A stretch of DNA of 64,000 nt from Sphaerosporella brunnea (GCA_008704415.1 VXIS01000032.1:62001-126000), one strand, 5' to 3'; shown: positions 32,189 to 44,910, counted from the stretch's first letter. Notes: generated from the sequence alone by a model not told the origin. Made by a program: numbers and translations.

Positions 32189-33890
32189 TGCGCTTGGGAT
32201 GGATTTGCAGGTTCGTAGAGGTAGATAGAATAGATTATGTATCGGAGGAGGAGGAGGTATGTATTACGGTATGTGTCGAGTAGACAAAAAGCTCGTTGAT
32301 GAAGAGGGTGAGGTATGAAGATAGTGATTCTGAGGGAGATATCGGATTTGTAGTGGTGAATGCAGAATTAGAGAGCTTTTTGGAACTCGTGTAAGTTGAA
32401 GCAGGATGTTGGGTTTTGTGTGTGTGGTGAAGAAGGAAGAGGGGGAGACTTGAAGGCGGTTGAAGTGGTGGGGGATATTTAAGGAGCACTTTCGCTGGGA
32501 AAAGGTAAACAAAGACGGTAACCACAGCAACCGTCGCGCACGATGATGCAGCGAAAAATGTTCGACTTGGCAGGGTGCGCGACATTCAATTTGGCTAGCC
32601 GCCGAAGAACCTGGCCCAACGGGGTGAGTCATCACGAGCGCTTTCCGCGAACAGGAATGGCGCGAGAGTGGAATGCCGCGTGCGGGGCAGTGTACCGTAA
32701 GATTTTCTTGGGCTGGAGCTGCGAGCGAACGAATTCTAGACCGCATAAGAATGAAGTACTCTACTATCGCGTTGCCCCCAATGTGGTTTTTTCCCCAATG
32801 TCGCGCTGAAAAGTACGCCGGCTGGCTCAGAAATACGCGGGCAGCTTTGTCGGGGACCTCACGTAGCAACCACCACTCAGAAACGTTGCCCGTTGCCATG
32901 CGTATTTCTGAGCCAGCCGGCGTACTTTTCAGCGCGACATTGGGGAAAAAACCACATTGGGGGCAACGCGATAGTATGTACGCTACTTGGTGCTCGTGCT
33001 AGTACCTACATCACGCGATACGCAGCGTGAGCTTCAGTCGTAGCAAGCTTGCTGGAGCTTGCAAGGGACGACCGTAAACAAAAGGGTGTCGCCACAGCAA
33101 CCGGGGAATGCCGCAGCGAAGGATTTCCGTACGACCATCATGCTGAACACCTTTTGCTTGCGATTCGCTTCGACGATGCTGTTTGCAGCTATTCCAGCAC
33201 CACTTCTTTGGTGGACCTTCTTTCTCCTTTCCTCGTTTACGGTAAAGATCACCAGTTAGAGTCAGAACTCCCGGAAGGCAGCAGCTTGGCGCAAAGTGAT
33301 AGCTATACCTAGATAATTATGATCAAGCATCTGCAGAGTTCTCCAACATTCTGGGACATACATGAGATGTATCCGCACAATATGAATGCAGCCTGGCAGA
33401 TCAGACGGTTGGCCATGTGATTGCAGCTCTGTGTTACCTTCTGAGAGAAACCTGCTCCCCATAACCATTCTCAACGCCGGTCGCAGACCCCAAGGCATTC
33501 ATTCAGCCTTCGAACTGCATATGCGCATATGCAAAATGGCTGCCTTCTCCAATGGTGAAGAGGATTCGCCCTCCTCCCAGCTTCTCACCCGGAAGGGCGC
33601 CAACACCGGGGCTGACCAGACTTTCACTCCGTCCGACTCAGTAAATTCAAGCTGTCTTGACACTTTCAAGGCAACAGCACAGCCTGGGAGGCAGTCTCCT
33701 GCGGATACCTGCATTGCAGCACATCGAAACATAAACTGATGCATTCTTCGCTGGCCGGCCTCTACTTCCTCTTTTCGTCCCCGGTTACCCCGCAGGTTCC
33801 ACGGCGTGATCAAACAACTCGTCTACGCCACATTCTCTCCATCTCCTTTCTCCCAACCCCCCCCCCAACAAACATCATCCCCACGCCTGA
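32189..33890. other. Divergent intergenic region with a 211-bp palindrome
   Basis: This is the shared upstream region of CDC20 (-) and the helicase gene (+). The strong feature is the inverted repeat at 32764-32974. A C-run occurs just before the helicase start (about 33859-33867). No gene is supported. Confidence 0.55.
32764..32974. mobile_element. TA-flanked near-perfect palindromic element (MITE or foldback)
   Basis: The left arm begins ctatcgcgttgcccccaatg and runs about 77 bp through ccggctggctcagaaatacg. The right arm is its virtually exact reverse complement, ending cattgggggcaacgcgatag. A roughly 60-bp loop separates the arms. TA flanks both ends (32762-32763, 32975-32976). There is no coding capacity. 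The termini differ from the other TA-flanked MITE family here. It lies about 580 bp upstream of the CDC20 start codon. Confidence 0.88.
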
Positions 33891-36800
33891 ATGACCGGTT
33901 CTAACCAGCAAAGCAAAAACATGTGTGATTTTCGTCAAGTCCTCGAGGAGGGCACGGCCGCAACTCAGACCCAACTGCTGGCCCTCCATGCAAGGCTCTC
34001 GCACAATCCCGCTCAAATCGGAAAGTTTCTTGACAACGAGCTAGCGAGAACGGAATTCCTGTCAAAATTTCCACTTTATGTGGATAATCTTACAAATTTC
34101 CTTTCATTCAACGCAAAGAGGTCTAATGACATGGGCAGACGTACTGCAGCACAACTCATCTCGGTTGAGGTTGTCGATCTCTTGATCGCCGTTCTTTCTC
34201 ATCAAGAATTCGAGCTTGCGGACCAGGAGGCACGCGAGAAGCTGGTTATCACCGCGCTTAAGCATGGCGTGTTATACCCAAGCTCTTCACTGAAACGGGC
34301 AGCAATGAAAGTGGCGGAAACCCCCGGCCTTCTCGAGCGAGTTATATCATCGAAAGAGGGTGCCGAGATCATGCGGAACCTTTATGCGGTACATTTTGTC
34401 AATGCAGTCCCCGCGATTCGCATTTCATGGGCAAACAAGTTGCTCAAATTGTGTGCCATCTGCACCAGCAGTCCGGCATGCCATGGCATTCAGTCAGATA
34501 TAGAGCGGTGGCGGGCAGTGAAAGAAGCAGTCTCCGCTCTGGAAGGTATACAAAAGCATGGCCAACAGAATTCAAATCAAGCCCCCTCCCAAGCAGTCCC
34601 ATCATTGCTCGTTCTGCGGAAGCTTGATAAGGACGAGAAGAAAACGCGATCGAGGACGGCGGACCTAACACCTGCGAGACTGGACGATGAATTCCCCCTG
34701 CTCCCCGACAGAATCATAGCGATCATGAATGAACTACAGTGTGTGCCCCCTAGGTCATATCGTGCAACAGAAGCGTTGCTTGAGCAGCTACAAGCTATCG
34801 AGATACCAGCCCTGATAGACAATGTTTTGGCCACCTTTCCATGTCGTCCTTGCAGTGAACTCGCGAAGAACCCCAAGGAATTGCTGGCTAAAAGCACTGG
34901 CGGTCCGTCGACAAATGCGGTGTTTACTGGCTTTCCTAAGGAGCCGGCTATGGATTCGTTGTTTGGAGGCAAGATTGGCCTGTGGAAGGTGTTGCTGTCG
35001 GCAGAAGCTTTGAAGGATATCCAGAAGCTGAGCTTGGCCGGTATTTCCCCGTAGTTCCAATGGAAACAGATGGCGCATTATCATCTGACGATTCTAGGAA
35101 ACATCGATATCCTCAAAGCTAGACTTTTACAGTTGGCTTCGGGAGACTGGAAAGGGGGCAGTTTTTTCAAAACAGGCCCTAGGCCAGGGAAGAAGCATCT
35201 AGATTCACACCTTTATGCGGTTGGTGTGGGAAAGCAACTGCGGATATTGTGGCAAATCGATGTTGCGAGGTGCGAGGATGGCCTTTTTCGGCAGCACATC
35301 AAGAGTAAGTGGTCCACCGTGCGAAATCCTGATCGTTCCACTCACTGCTACGAAAGTCTGGAGAGTTGTCGACCAGAAGGATATACCGAAAGCCATCGAT
35401 CATGTTGTGCTGGTCCATCGAAACCAAATCGTTCACATGGACGACGGATACGACTTTTCTAAATTCCCCACCCGAGATGCCTTCGGAAACAACATTCCCT
35501 GCGAGTTCCATTCCACGCCCCATTCTCGCAAGGAAAACCAGCCTCCCTCAAGTGCACATGCGGTTCCTATTTCGGTTGCTGATCGCAAAGCCCTGGAACT
35601 GTACAACAAGTTCTACGAATTTACGCAACCCGTCATGAAGAGCTTTGAATCCAAAACCTTGCTGGCTGAATTTCCATTCGACACCAGCCCCGAGGAGGCT
35701 GAGGTAATCAAACATGATCAATCGGGTACACTCATCATGGGAAGGAGTGGAACGGGTAAAACCACTTGCCTAGTCCAAAAGATAGTGTGGAATTGCACGG
35801 CCCAACGAGCGGTCATAGGGCAGGACCCGATGCGTCAAATTCTTCTGACACGCTCGAAGCTTCTTGTCGAAAAGCTCAAGGTCTACACAAAGCGGCTGGT
35901 CGAGTCTCAGCTATCGAAAACAATCTCGACAACACCGGTCAAATTGGATGTGCACGACACCTTAGCAGAAGAAAGTTTGCTACACGCAAAGACCTTGGGC
36001 AAGTTGACTCTGGAGGACTTTCCGCTTGTCGTAACATTCGATGGACTACTCAAGATACTCGAAAATACTGTGGCAGAGGCCGATCGGCAGAAATTCTATG
36101 CTCCCCCTGGCCAAAGCATCAAAAAGGAAGCTCCAGGGCAGTATGTTCGACGTGCGCAAACGGTGGACTTCGCACTCTTTCGATCCGAGTATTGGAGGCG
36201 GTTCCCACCCAACCTGACCAAAAAATATGAGCCAGGACTGGTGTTTGCTGAGATACTGGGAGTAATCAAGGGTTCCGCTTTTCTACACACTGGGGCATTT
36301 GGAAGCCTCTGTCGAGATGAGTATTTATCCCTTAGTCACAAGCAGGCTCCAACTTTCTCGGCCCATCAACGCGAAGGCGTCTACGATATATACCGCCATT
36401 ATGAGCGCCAAAAATTGAGCCATGGGGACAAAGACGGCATCGATCGGGTCCTCGGTGTACTGAAGTTTCTGGCTTCAGACACTAGTGGGATTATTCAAGG
36501 CTTCATGGAGGAGATTTACGTCGACGAAGTTCAAGATCAGCGCTGCATTGACATTAAGCTTCTGCTCATGCTTGTGAAAAACCCCCGGGGGATCCATCTC
36601 GCTGGGGACACTGCGCAATGTATTTCTCAGGATTCGACCTTTCGTTTCAGCCATGTGAAGAGAATGTTCTTCGAAGCGTTCGCTCACCTCTCCAAATCAA
36701 CAGACGACCGAACGTTGGCAGTACCCGCTTTGTTCAAATTGACGCGGAACTTCAGATCTCATCAGGGAATAATCTCACTAGCAAACTTTATTTCGTCTCT

Positions 36801-39022
36801 ACTTTCTGAAGCGTTTCCCCAGGCCGTCGACAAGATGGACGAAGAACGAGGCCAATTTAACGGGCCCATCCCAACACTTTTCGTTGGCATAGGAGCCAAA
36901 GTCCTCGCCTCGAGATTGATTGGACTAGGCGACATGTCCGAAAAAATTGCGGATTTTGGAGCTGAACAGGTCATCCTAGTTCGCGACGAGAGCACGAAAG
37001 AGAAAGTGAAGGCAGATCTCGGAGAGGTGGCTCTTGTTCTTACGATTCTGGACAGCAAGGGAATGGAGTTTGACGACGTATTTCTGCTGGACTTCTTCAC
37101 TTCAAGTCCCTGCCTCTCTATCATACGGCGTCTGAAAGCCATCTTCGATGCTCCTCTTGATATTCATCGTGAGGAGGAGTTCAAGAGCAATGCTTTGCTC
37201 TGTTCTGAGCTGAAGGTACGTACATGGTTCTGTGAGTTTGGAAGGATTCTAATACATCAGGGTAGCACCTGTATGTCGCCGTGACCAGAGCCCGAAACCA
37301 GCTTTGGATCTTCGAGAGCTCAAACGAGGCTGCTGAGCCAGTTGTGGAGCTGTTTAACGAAAACAAAAGAGGCTCCGGTCCGCTTGTTGAGGTCGCTCGC
37401 AGGACTGACCCCAATATCAACGATAAATTGAAACAGCTCAAACCGGCAATCCCCAGTGACCCCAAACGGTACTCGGAACAGGGCTACCAGTTGCTCCAGA
37501 GAGGTCTCTATAGGGAGGTCTGTAGCATTCAATCGGTTTAACTTGAATCGCCATTGTGCATTTAGCTGATATTAGTTCTTTTAGGCCAATTTCTGTTTTA
37601 AGAAAGCTAATGATGAAAAAGGCCTCACTATCACTGGGGCACATTTGAAGATGGAGGAAGGCCGTGGATACCGAGCTGATGGCAAACCAGAGAAATTCCT
37701 TCAACTTTTTGCCGCTGCGGTCGATTTATTTCGAGCGGCAGGCCAATCGGGCAACGCTGCCTTCTGTCTCGAAGAGATGAACCGTCTGGAGGAAGCTGGT
37801 GATATATGGTTTGAAATCCGCAATTACGATAAAGCAGCCTCGTTATTCACCTCTTGCGGGGCTTGGCGAAAAGCCTACGAAACATATGACACCATTGGTT
37901 CCTACATGGAAGCGGCCACCGCGCTCCGACAGGGAGAGTTCTTTAATGACTTAGCTCTGTACATAGTGGAGTACGCCTTTAACTTTCCTTAGCCTGTCAC
38001 TAAATCCCCACAACTAACGACGAATAGGAAACGCGAGCATTTGGAAACCTCACAAGCAGCCTCATACATCAAGCTCTGCACGATCCTCATCACACAGGGG
38101 CGGATAAGTTCTGATTTTCAACCTCTCATAATCGATGCCCTCGGTTCTGATGATGAGAAGGAAGAATTTTTCCGCAAGTTCAAGCTCACCAAACAGCTAG
38201 TGACTGTATTGAAAAGCAAACTCCAATATGGGAAAGCTTTCCAAGAGCTTTTGTTCGATGGAAAGCTGAAAGATGCGCTACGCCTAGGTCTAGAGCATAT
38301 CGAGGAGGATGCATCTATCCCCGCACAAGAAGTTGTCAAGCTGGTACATTACATGGAGTTCCAAAAGATGATAGAGTACCTGCCAGGGCGGGCCATGGAG
38401 TGGCCCCAGATTTCTTGCCATCTATCTAAACTCCCAGAGAGTTTGTCACATGCATTGTCCGAATGGGATTCATTGAGGGTGTCACTGATAGGCAACTGTC
38501 TAAGGGATGTTCTCTCCCGCCTGAAAGATGGGTTTTACAAAGATCTGCTTTCTGTTGCGGTGGGTCCTCATCTGCGTCCTGAAGAATTAAGGGCTGACCT
38601 TTAACTAGATTACCGTTCATTGGTCTTCGCTCAAAGTATGTGAGCGAGTCACAGCCATCACCGAATTGCACTCGGCTGTTCAAGCTCTAAACAGAACAGT
38701 CGCTATATGGAGCTTGATTCGCCGCGACGGGAATGAGCTTCCATTGTCTGTCGCTGTGGTTTTGGGAGCGTTTGCAGCTAAGGGGAATGCAGAAATGCAG
38801 GTGCTTGGCTACTCGCCTCTGCGTAAGAACGTACGAACTCGTTACAGCTCCGCTGAGGTAGCATGGCTGATGATCGAGCAGGACTTTCGCACACAATGCC
38901 AATTTCTTCCTGTTTGCGACTTTGGAGCATGCTCGCCCCGTTGCTCAAGCACGAGGCATGCCAGCTCCCGCACCGGCGCCTGTTCTTACTGGTGTTCCTG
39001 TCTCTGGCATGGCCTACCTTGA
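33891..39022 (+). CDS. UvrD/Rep-type superfamily 1 helicase with TPR-like tail (TRANK1-like), 3' end uncertain
   Basis: Exons are 33891-35040, 35098-35304, 35357-37215, 37266-37517, 37585-37970, 38028-38559 and probably 38609 onward. All junctions are phase-consistent. The SF1A motifs are in order: Walker [10 protein letters not shown] (about residue 580), Walker [35 protein letters not shown] and motif [16 protein letters not shown] (about 1073). A helical, TPR-like region follows (about 1100-1460). The first 450 residues are helical and unassigned. Related fungal proteins resemble TRANK1 and are large; their function is unknown. The last exon stays open into the velvet gene and only meets a stop at 39022, reading velvet sequence out of frame after about 38881. 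The natural C-terminus is therefore probably missing, spliced away or fused. Confidence 0.82.
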
Positions 39023-40580
39023 CCGACCGGCCCCAGCTGGATACTTCATCTTCCCTGACCTGTCAGTTCGACACGAAGGTAGCTACCGTTTGAGATTCGG
39101 ACTTTACGAGCACTCGAACGAGGAGAGCTACCCACTGCCAGCTGATAATTTGGAACCCCGGGAATTCTGCACACACCGTCTTGATGTCAAGTCGAAGCCA
39201 TTCACTGTCTTCTCAGCCAAGAAGTTTCCTGGACTGGCAGAATCGACCACGCTGTCTCGGATTGTGGCGGAACAAGGGTGTCGTGTGCGAATCCGACGTG
39301 ATGTGAGGATGAGGAGGAGAAACGACAGGGTGCGAGGCAGGGACAGCGAGGACGTTATGGACGAAACAGCCATGATCAGGACACAGCGCGCTGGATCTCC
39401 GCCTGACCAGTATGAAATTGAGGCCCACATCAAGCAGCAGGCCCCCCAGACTCCCGCGACACCGCAATATCATCAGCCTGCGCCTCCTCCGCCGTACAGC
39501 ATGCACAGATCGGATTCTGCCGACAACAGGAAGAGAAGTGGATCGGATGTTTCGGTGGCATCGATGCCAGATGCTGCTATGGTTTCGCACCCACGTTACA
39601 ACGGTGGATACATGCCTCCAGCTCAGAATCATGGTTCATACGGACACCCTGCGCCTCCCACTCCGGCTCCAGCTGCACCCAACCACTTGGGCTTTGGCGG
39701 CAATGTTCAGCCCGTACAGCCACCCGCACCGCCCGCTCCCTCGTACAACCCGCCGACACCTTCGCAGGATGTTTACGGTCGCAACAGCTACATGGCCGAC
39801 AGCCGCCCGCAAAATCAATACCAGGCTCCATACCAGCCGACTCCTCAGGTTCCTCACCAGCGAAGAGACTCAGTGGACGAGTACCGTCAGCGAAGAGAGT
39901 CGGATGCTGGATACCACGGCTCTCAGTACAGGCCTAACACGCCCTCCATGGTGCAGCAGCCCCAGTACACCGGACAAATGCAGCAGAATGGCTACAGCCA
40001 ACCCCAGCAATATGCCCCTCCGACCCACTCGTCATACCAGCAGCAACTGCAGCCGCAACCGCAACCACAGCAGGCGCTGCCTCCTATTCGTCTGCCTCTG
40101 CCGCCTTTGGAGCCTAGAGTCTGGAACAGTCAGCCTACAACGCCTAGTGCTACAGCACCCCCTCAGAATGCTTACCCGCCAAGCAATCCGACACCTGCGC
40201 CCCGCCAGCAACGCCCCGCCGCCCCTCCGCCAACCATTGCGCCTTCGCAGATCCCGGTGCCGAGCCCCAACCAGTTCTCGGCATACTACCCCACGTCAAG
40301 CAGAGAAGGATACGGATCTTCTCCCGCCCCGACACCCCAGCCCACCGACTCAGGAAAGAAGCGACAGTGGGGTCGCGTCTTCAACACCGCCCATACTGAG
40401 GGCTCAATGCGCAGCGGTATGCGGCCGGACACAGAGTCCGATGTGTATGGCAGCGATGCAGCACCATTCGCGGCGTCTAATGACGATGATGATGGATACG
40501 ACGACATCAACAAGCTTAAGATGACGTATCGCCGAGCTGATGGTGTCGAAATTGTCCGGAAGTTGGTGGGTGAATCGTAG
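38883..40580 (+). CDS. veA: VeA-type velvet regulator, N-terminal coding part missing
   Basis: The open frame from 38883 ([19 protein letters not shown]) to the TAA-less end at 40580 gives about 565 residues. It carries the C-terminal two thirds of the velvet domain: [46 protein letters not shown] and [16 protein letters not shown] long Pro/Gln-rich disordered tail follows, then the VeA C-terminus ([15 protein letters not shown]). Known VeA proteins form nuclear VeA-VelB-LaeA complexes that govern development and secondary metabolism. About 90-100 residues expected upstream (the basic first strands with the RACGAGAKSSADRRPVDPPP block) are not found. The frame is closed by a TGA at 38871-38873, and directly upstream is the helicase frame. 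An AG acceptor ends at 38881. The first in-frame ATG is at 38958. Confidence 0.85.
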   Translation, partial: TFAHNANFFLFATLEHARPVAQARGMPAPAPAPVLTGVPVSGMAYLDRPAPAGYFIFPDLSVRHEGSYRLRFGLYEHSNEESYPLPADNLEPREFCTHRLDVKSKPFTVFSAKKFPGLAESTTLSRIVAEQGCRVRIRRDVRMRRRNDRVRGRDSEDVMDETAMIRTQRAGSPPDQYEIEAHIKQQAPQTPATPQYHQPAPPPPYSMHRSDSADNRKRSGSDVSVASMPDAAMVSHPRYNGGYMPPAQNHGSYGHPAPPTPAPAAPNHLGFGGNVQPVQPPAPPAPSYNPPTPSQDVYGRNSYMADSRPQNQYQAPYQPTPQVPHQRRDSVDEYRQRRESDAGYHGSQYRPNTPSMVQQPQYTGQMQQNGYSQPQQYAPPTHSSYQQQLQPQPQPQQALPPIRLPLPPLEPRVWNSQPTTPSATAPPQNAYPPSNPTPAPRQQRPAAPPPTIAPSQIPVPSPNQFSAYYPTSSREGYGSSPAPTPQPTDSGKKRQWGRVFNTAHTEGSMRSGMRPDTESDVYGSDAAPFAASNDDDDGYDDINKLKMTYRRADGVEIVRKLVGES

Positions 40581-42104
40581 ATCCTGTATTTTCGGCGTTT
40601 TGTCTCTTGCGTTGAGGATATATATTTGAGTTTTTGCATTTCTTTTCCTCATGGGTTTGGCGGGTTCCTTATCTTTTCTTGCTTTTTCGTTTGATTGATA
40701 TCCTCATTTCATTTATATCTCACTATCTTCGGGATTTCCTTTGTTTAGCGTTGTCTGAAGTTACTTTTCTGCGCATGTTTTGGACTTTCGCATCGTGTAA
40801 TGTGTTTTTTTTTTTTTTTTTTTTTCCCCTCGAAATTTTGCTTTGATCCTGGTAGATGGAAGGAGGAAGGAGTTCAACACATCGATATCAGGATAGCTGA
40901 ACATTGGCAGACGAGGAGGAGGACTTGTTGAAACAAAGCAGACACATAAAAAAGTGTCATCCCACTATCATTCTATCGTTTTCTTTTCTTGTTCAGATCG
41001 ATCTATTTTCCTTGGTTTGAGGTTCTCATCAATCTGGATTCTGTTTCGTCCTCTAGACGGCTGGTTTTTAATATTGTACCGCCCTCTACGCCATCCTTCA
41101 CATACCGTTACTCAGTCTTGTGGATATTGTTATGGGGGGTTTTGGTTTATATATGGTGGATTTACGGAGGGGAGGGAGGGGGGCTTTCAACTGGCCATGG
41201 GAGGCGGTTTGCTTGGTGATATTCCTTCAGCCATTTTTTTTTTGTGCTGCGACGGTGGATCTGTGATGTGTTGGTTGTGATTTTTTTGTGTGCGTGTGGA
41301 GTATATAGGTGCACAGCGAGCTCGAGGTTTGGAGGAACCTTTTTTTCTCATTCTCAAAAAAAGGGTGCGCTTTCTCACAAAAAAGGGTGCTTTCTCACCC
41401 ACTGCGCATGCTGTCGTTATATATACACGACGTCGACGCTCTCTTTAAATTTCTGACGGGCATGGTATGGATGAGGTTCTTTGGCAGAGCGGGGTTTGCA
41501 TTCACTCGATTGGGAGAGGTATCGCAGATGAAGTATGTACTTGTTTATTGACGGCGACTTGTTCCTTGTTTGTGTTGCATCACATATTATCACTCGACTA
41601 CTTTGGAGGCTGCGGTTGTCTTCTGGCCGTTCAAAATAAATCAGAGCGGTTTTGTTTTGTTTTGTTTTAAATCATACATCGTACACAAGGACGTTAGCCC
41701 AAGTGCCTCCTATAATCAGAGCGGTTGCAATTGCCGGTGGATGGATCCGTAGATGCATATGGTGATCTCCCATGATGCACCCCACCCTCGCTCAATTAAT
41801 AATTGTTGTTTGCCTGTGCAACGAAACGACCCCCTCGTTTCTTCGTTTCCGGGGTGTTGTGCAGTTTGTTTGTTTTCGCGTTGCATCACTCGGGGAGCGC
41901 AAACAACTCACCACGAGACGTTCGATTTCTCGCTGGCCGTTTGTCGCCGCTTGCTTTCCCCACTCACACAAAACGGTCGTTTCATCAAAAGCGGGCGCTC
42001 GGACACCCCCCATTACCCACCACCACCACCCTCTCTTTTCAAACCAAACGAAACCAAACGAAACGAAACCAAACCAAACCAAATCAAACCACACCGCAAC
42101 AGCC
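40581..42104. other. Intergenic region, T-rich, with an AAACC repeat leader
   Basis: This is the 3' region of the velvet gene followed by the promoter of the next gene. It has a T-run at about 40806-40826, T/G-rich stretches, and a (AAACC/AAACG)n tract at about 42040-42092. Several short open frames occur, none supported. Confidence 0.5.
42040..42092. repeat. AAACC/AAACG pentanucleotide tract
   Basis: Tandem aaacc, aaacg and aaatc pentamers run up to about a dozen bases before the predicted start codon. Probably 5' leader. Confidence 0.75.
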
Positions 42105-44141
42105 ATGTCCTCAGACTTGAGTACACCGCAGAAGGTTCCACCCACCCCACCGCTCACGCGCGCTCCCTCCTTCTTACATCTCCCTCTTCTTCTTCTTGTT
42201 CAAGTCGCGTACTCACCACCACCTACCACCCCTCGGCTGATCTAGATCCTGCGGAAATCATTGCGCTCCAAGATTTCGCTTCCTGCGACCGATAATATCG
42301 ACATCGATATTGAAGACGAAGACGAGCGACGTCGCCAACATCGCATACGCCTCGGTAGAGAATCTTTTGAGCGCAAGCGACGGTTGGCTGGATTGTTTAC
42401 TTCTTCTTCTTCTGCTTCCACTTCTGCGCGCACATCGGTGGACTTCGACGGAGATATCGATATGGAAGGCCAGGCGAAGAAGGGGAAGCAGAAGCACGAG
42501 GCGGAGGACGCCCCATATGTACCTACCGAAACCGAAACCGACGAGGAGGAAGAAGAGCTTGAAATGAGGATCGCGCCGCCGCGACGGACCGCGAGGAAGT
42601 TTACTAAGGAGGCGATCTTGCGGGAGAATGAAGAGGAGCGGAAGAGACGGGAACACAAGCGCAAGGAGCAGGCGGAAATCAGGAGTCGGTTCATCGAGGG
42701 CAGCATGAGGGATCGACATTCACTTCCGCCGCCGAGAGAGATTATCGGCGATCTGGAATCGCGGCCTTCGTCGCCCGTGGGGGATTACATGGAGGACGAG
42801 ATGGATATCGAGATGGAAACTACCAAGGGGAAGGAGAAGGAGAAAAAGAAGCGCTTTACTTTTGGACTCGGAAATATCTTCAAGTTCAATCCACTCACTA
42901 TCGTCGGCGAGGCCAGGGCCGCGTATCTGCGACAGAAGGCGCTCCATGAAGCTCGCGAACGGAAGAAGGAGGAGATGAAGCGTCAGAAGAAGGAGGCCGA
43001 GCGCCTCTACTTTGAAATGAAAGCGCGCGGCCAGTTTAAAGGCATGTTTGTGAAGCATGCTGAGGCTGTTTAGTGCAGCACTAACGAGGGTTTTCGTGTA
43101 GATTTCTCACAGGTCGCAGCGGCTGTCATGGGAAGTGCCCGTAAGAGAAAGCTCGGAGAGGTCGCGAGCGTCGAGAGCGACAAGGACGCCCAGGATCAGG
43201 ATTACTTCGAGATTCTGCCCGGGTGCGACGGCGAGGATGATGAGGACGAAATCATGGAGGAATACGAACCTGAGGCCGGCGACGTGGAGGAATTCAAGGC
43301 CATCAAGTACGAGGACACGAGTGCGTCTCAAAACGTCGCTAAAAAGCCCTCAAGGGCCATCACCGGTGTCTCCCGATCGAACTCAGTTAAAACCACGAGC
43401 AGTGCACGCGCGAAGCCTACAAAGGGCCCGACCAAGAGAGAGTTGCAGAAGCAGGAACGCCTGCTCAAGAAGGTCACGGCCCTCGAGGAGCAACTGAACA
43501 AAGTGCGCCAAGAGTTGGCGGAGACTGGTCGCGGCGCCATCGTGCCGGCTGCATCTGAAGCTTCTAAGCAGCGGATGAGCGTGGACACGAAAAGAGCCGA
43601 GATGCCGCTCCCCATCTATGGTGCGATGACGGGCGCTCTTCCTGCCGCTGAAAAGCCTGTGGCGCCCGAAACCCCGGCGTCGAAGCATAGGCATCCGAAC
43701 AAAATGCTTCCCGATACACCCGAGTCAACACCGGATACCGACAGATATGCACCTATTGCCCCAGAGGAGATCGACGATGACACCGCTATGGACGAAGGGT
43801 TTTCGATGATCCCACTCTCCCCTGTTCTTGACTCGTCCACAGTTGTCGACACCCCCGAACACCAGTCCAATGCATCAGCACCGAGTCGGCTTAACATCAA
43901 AAAGAGCACCGGTTCCAAGAGCCCCGCATTATCTGAGCTTCGTAAGCTTAGTGGTGCTAGCTTTAAGAGAGTTGGCACCGCGATATCGAACGCGGTTGTC
44001 GGCGGATCAGCGGAATCTGGGATGCCGGAGAGAAAGAAGAGACGCGGTCTGGACAGCCCACCGGCGAAGAAGGGCTGGACTGCTACGAACGAAGAGGCGC
44101 CTCAACTTCCGGAGCTGACCCTTAACGGAGTTGCTAAGTAA
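42105..44141 (+). CDS. Charged coiled-coil protein, probably nuclear, unknown function
   Basis: I model one gene: exon 1 from ATG 42105, exon 2 from 42246 to 43067, exon 3 from 43113 to 44141 (about 650 residues). Intron 2 (45 nt) has a ctaac branch site and TCTCACAG acceptor but a poor GTTTAG donor. Without it, two separate frames (about 270 and 337 residues) would sit only 54 bp apart on the same strand. The exon 1/exon 2 donor is not clear (GTCGCG at 42204, GTTCAA or GTTCCA). The protein has acidic runs (TETETDEEEEELEM), long Lys/Arg/Glu helices (ENEEERKRREHKRKEQAEI; RERKKEEMKRQKKEAE), a coiled coil (QERLLKKVTALEEQLNKVRQ) and basic clusters (ERKKRRG, SARKRKLG) that look like nuclear localisation signals. 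I do not recognise the family. Confidence 0.62.
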
Positions 44142-44910
44142 AAAGGGATAGGGGAGGATATTTGAAGTACTGCCACCGGCGTTTTTTTTCTCTTTTGTTT
44201 GATTCTTTGTTTCTCAGTGTAGGATACCCCCGCCAGCTTGTCTGGCTTTTAACGACTTTTATGATTTTGAGTGTGTTTTCCTTTGTTTTTTCCCCTTTTT
44301 GGCTCTCTTTTGTTTTTTTCCCCTTCTGTTGAGACGGTATAATTATCAGTTTCCTTCCTGTGGGTTGGTTGGCCATTGTGCTGTACTGTTACTGTTTCTC
44401 TTTCATATCTACTCAACTGATCATGGTACCTCATGTGTCGTCCCTGGGGGGCCCGGGCCTGTATTCTAGTTTTTCTTGCCTCTACTTTCTTACCAGTCTA
44501 TCTTAACGGCCTTGTTCCTATTGTTAGAAGCTCAGTCTTGGGGGGATTGCACTGAATCGCTACACTTAATTAATGACCTTTCTCTACTCTGAGTAGAGTA
44601 GAGAACACCTCCTCTGTATTGAGTGATATCTTGTGATGGTGTTGCGGCTCTGGCAAACTTTCGGATGAGTTTAGCGGCTCTTTTCATCCATCCCACCCCA
44701 AACATAGGAGAACAGCGCAAAGAGAGAGAGCTTGGGCGACAACCCATCCAGCTCCTCCATGATAAGTCAGTTCACAATTCCCCTGGGTTAATCTCGACAT
44801 ATTCCGAAGCTTAGCTGACAAGTCTGCGAGCGGGAACACCCAGATGAGATCAAATTGATATCCACCCAAACCTTCTTCAGACACCACACCCCCGAAGCTC
44901 TCTCTTCGCG
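44142..44910. other. Intergenic region
   Basis: T-rich 3' flank followed by the promoter of the TRAPPC10 gene. A small palindrome (tactctgagtagagta) lies near 44585. Nothing else is recognised. Confidence 0.45.

Noticed and set aside
39412..40524. 370-codon frame overlapping the velvet C-terminal tail
   Set aside because: It is a +1 shadow of the Pro/Gln-rich coding sequence; the real frame continues from the velvet domain to the VeA C-terminal motif.
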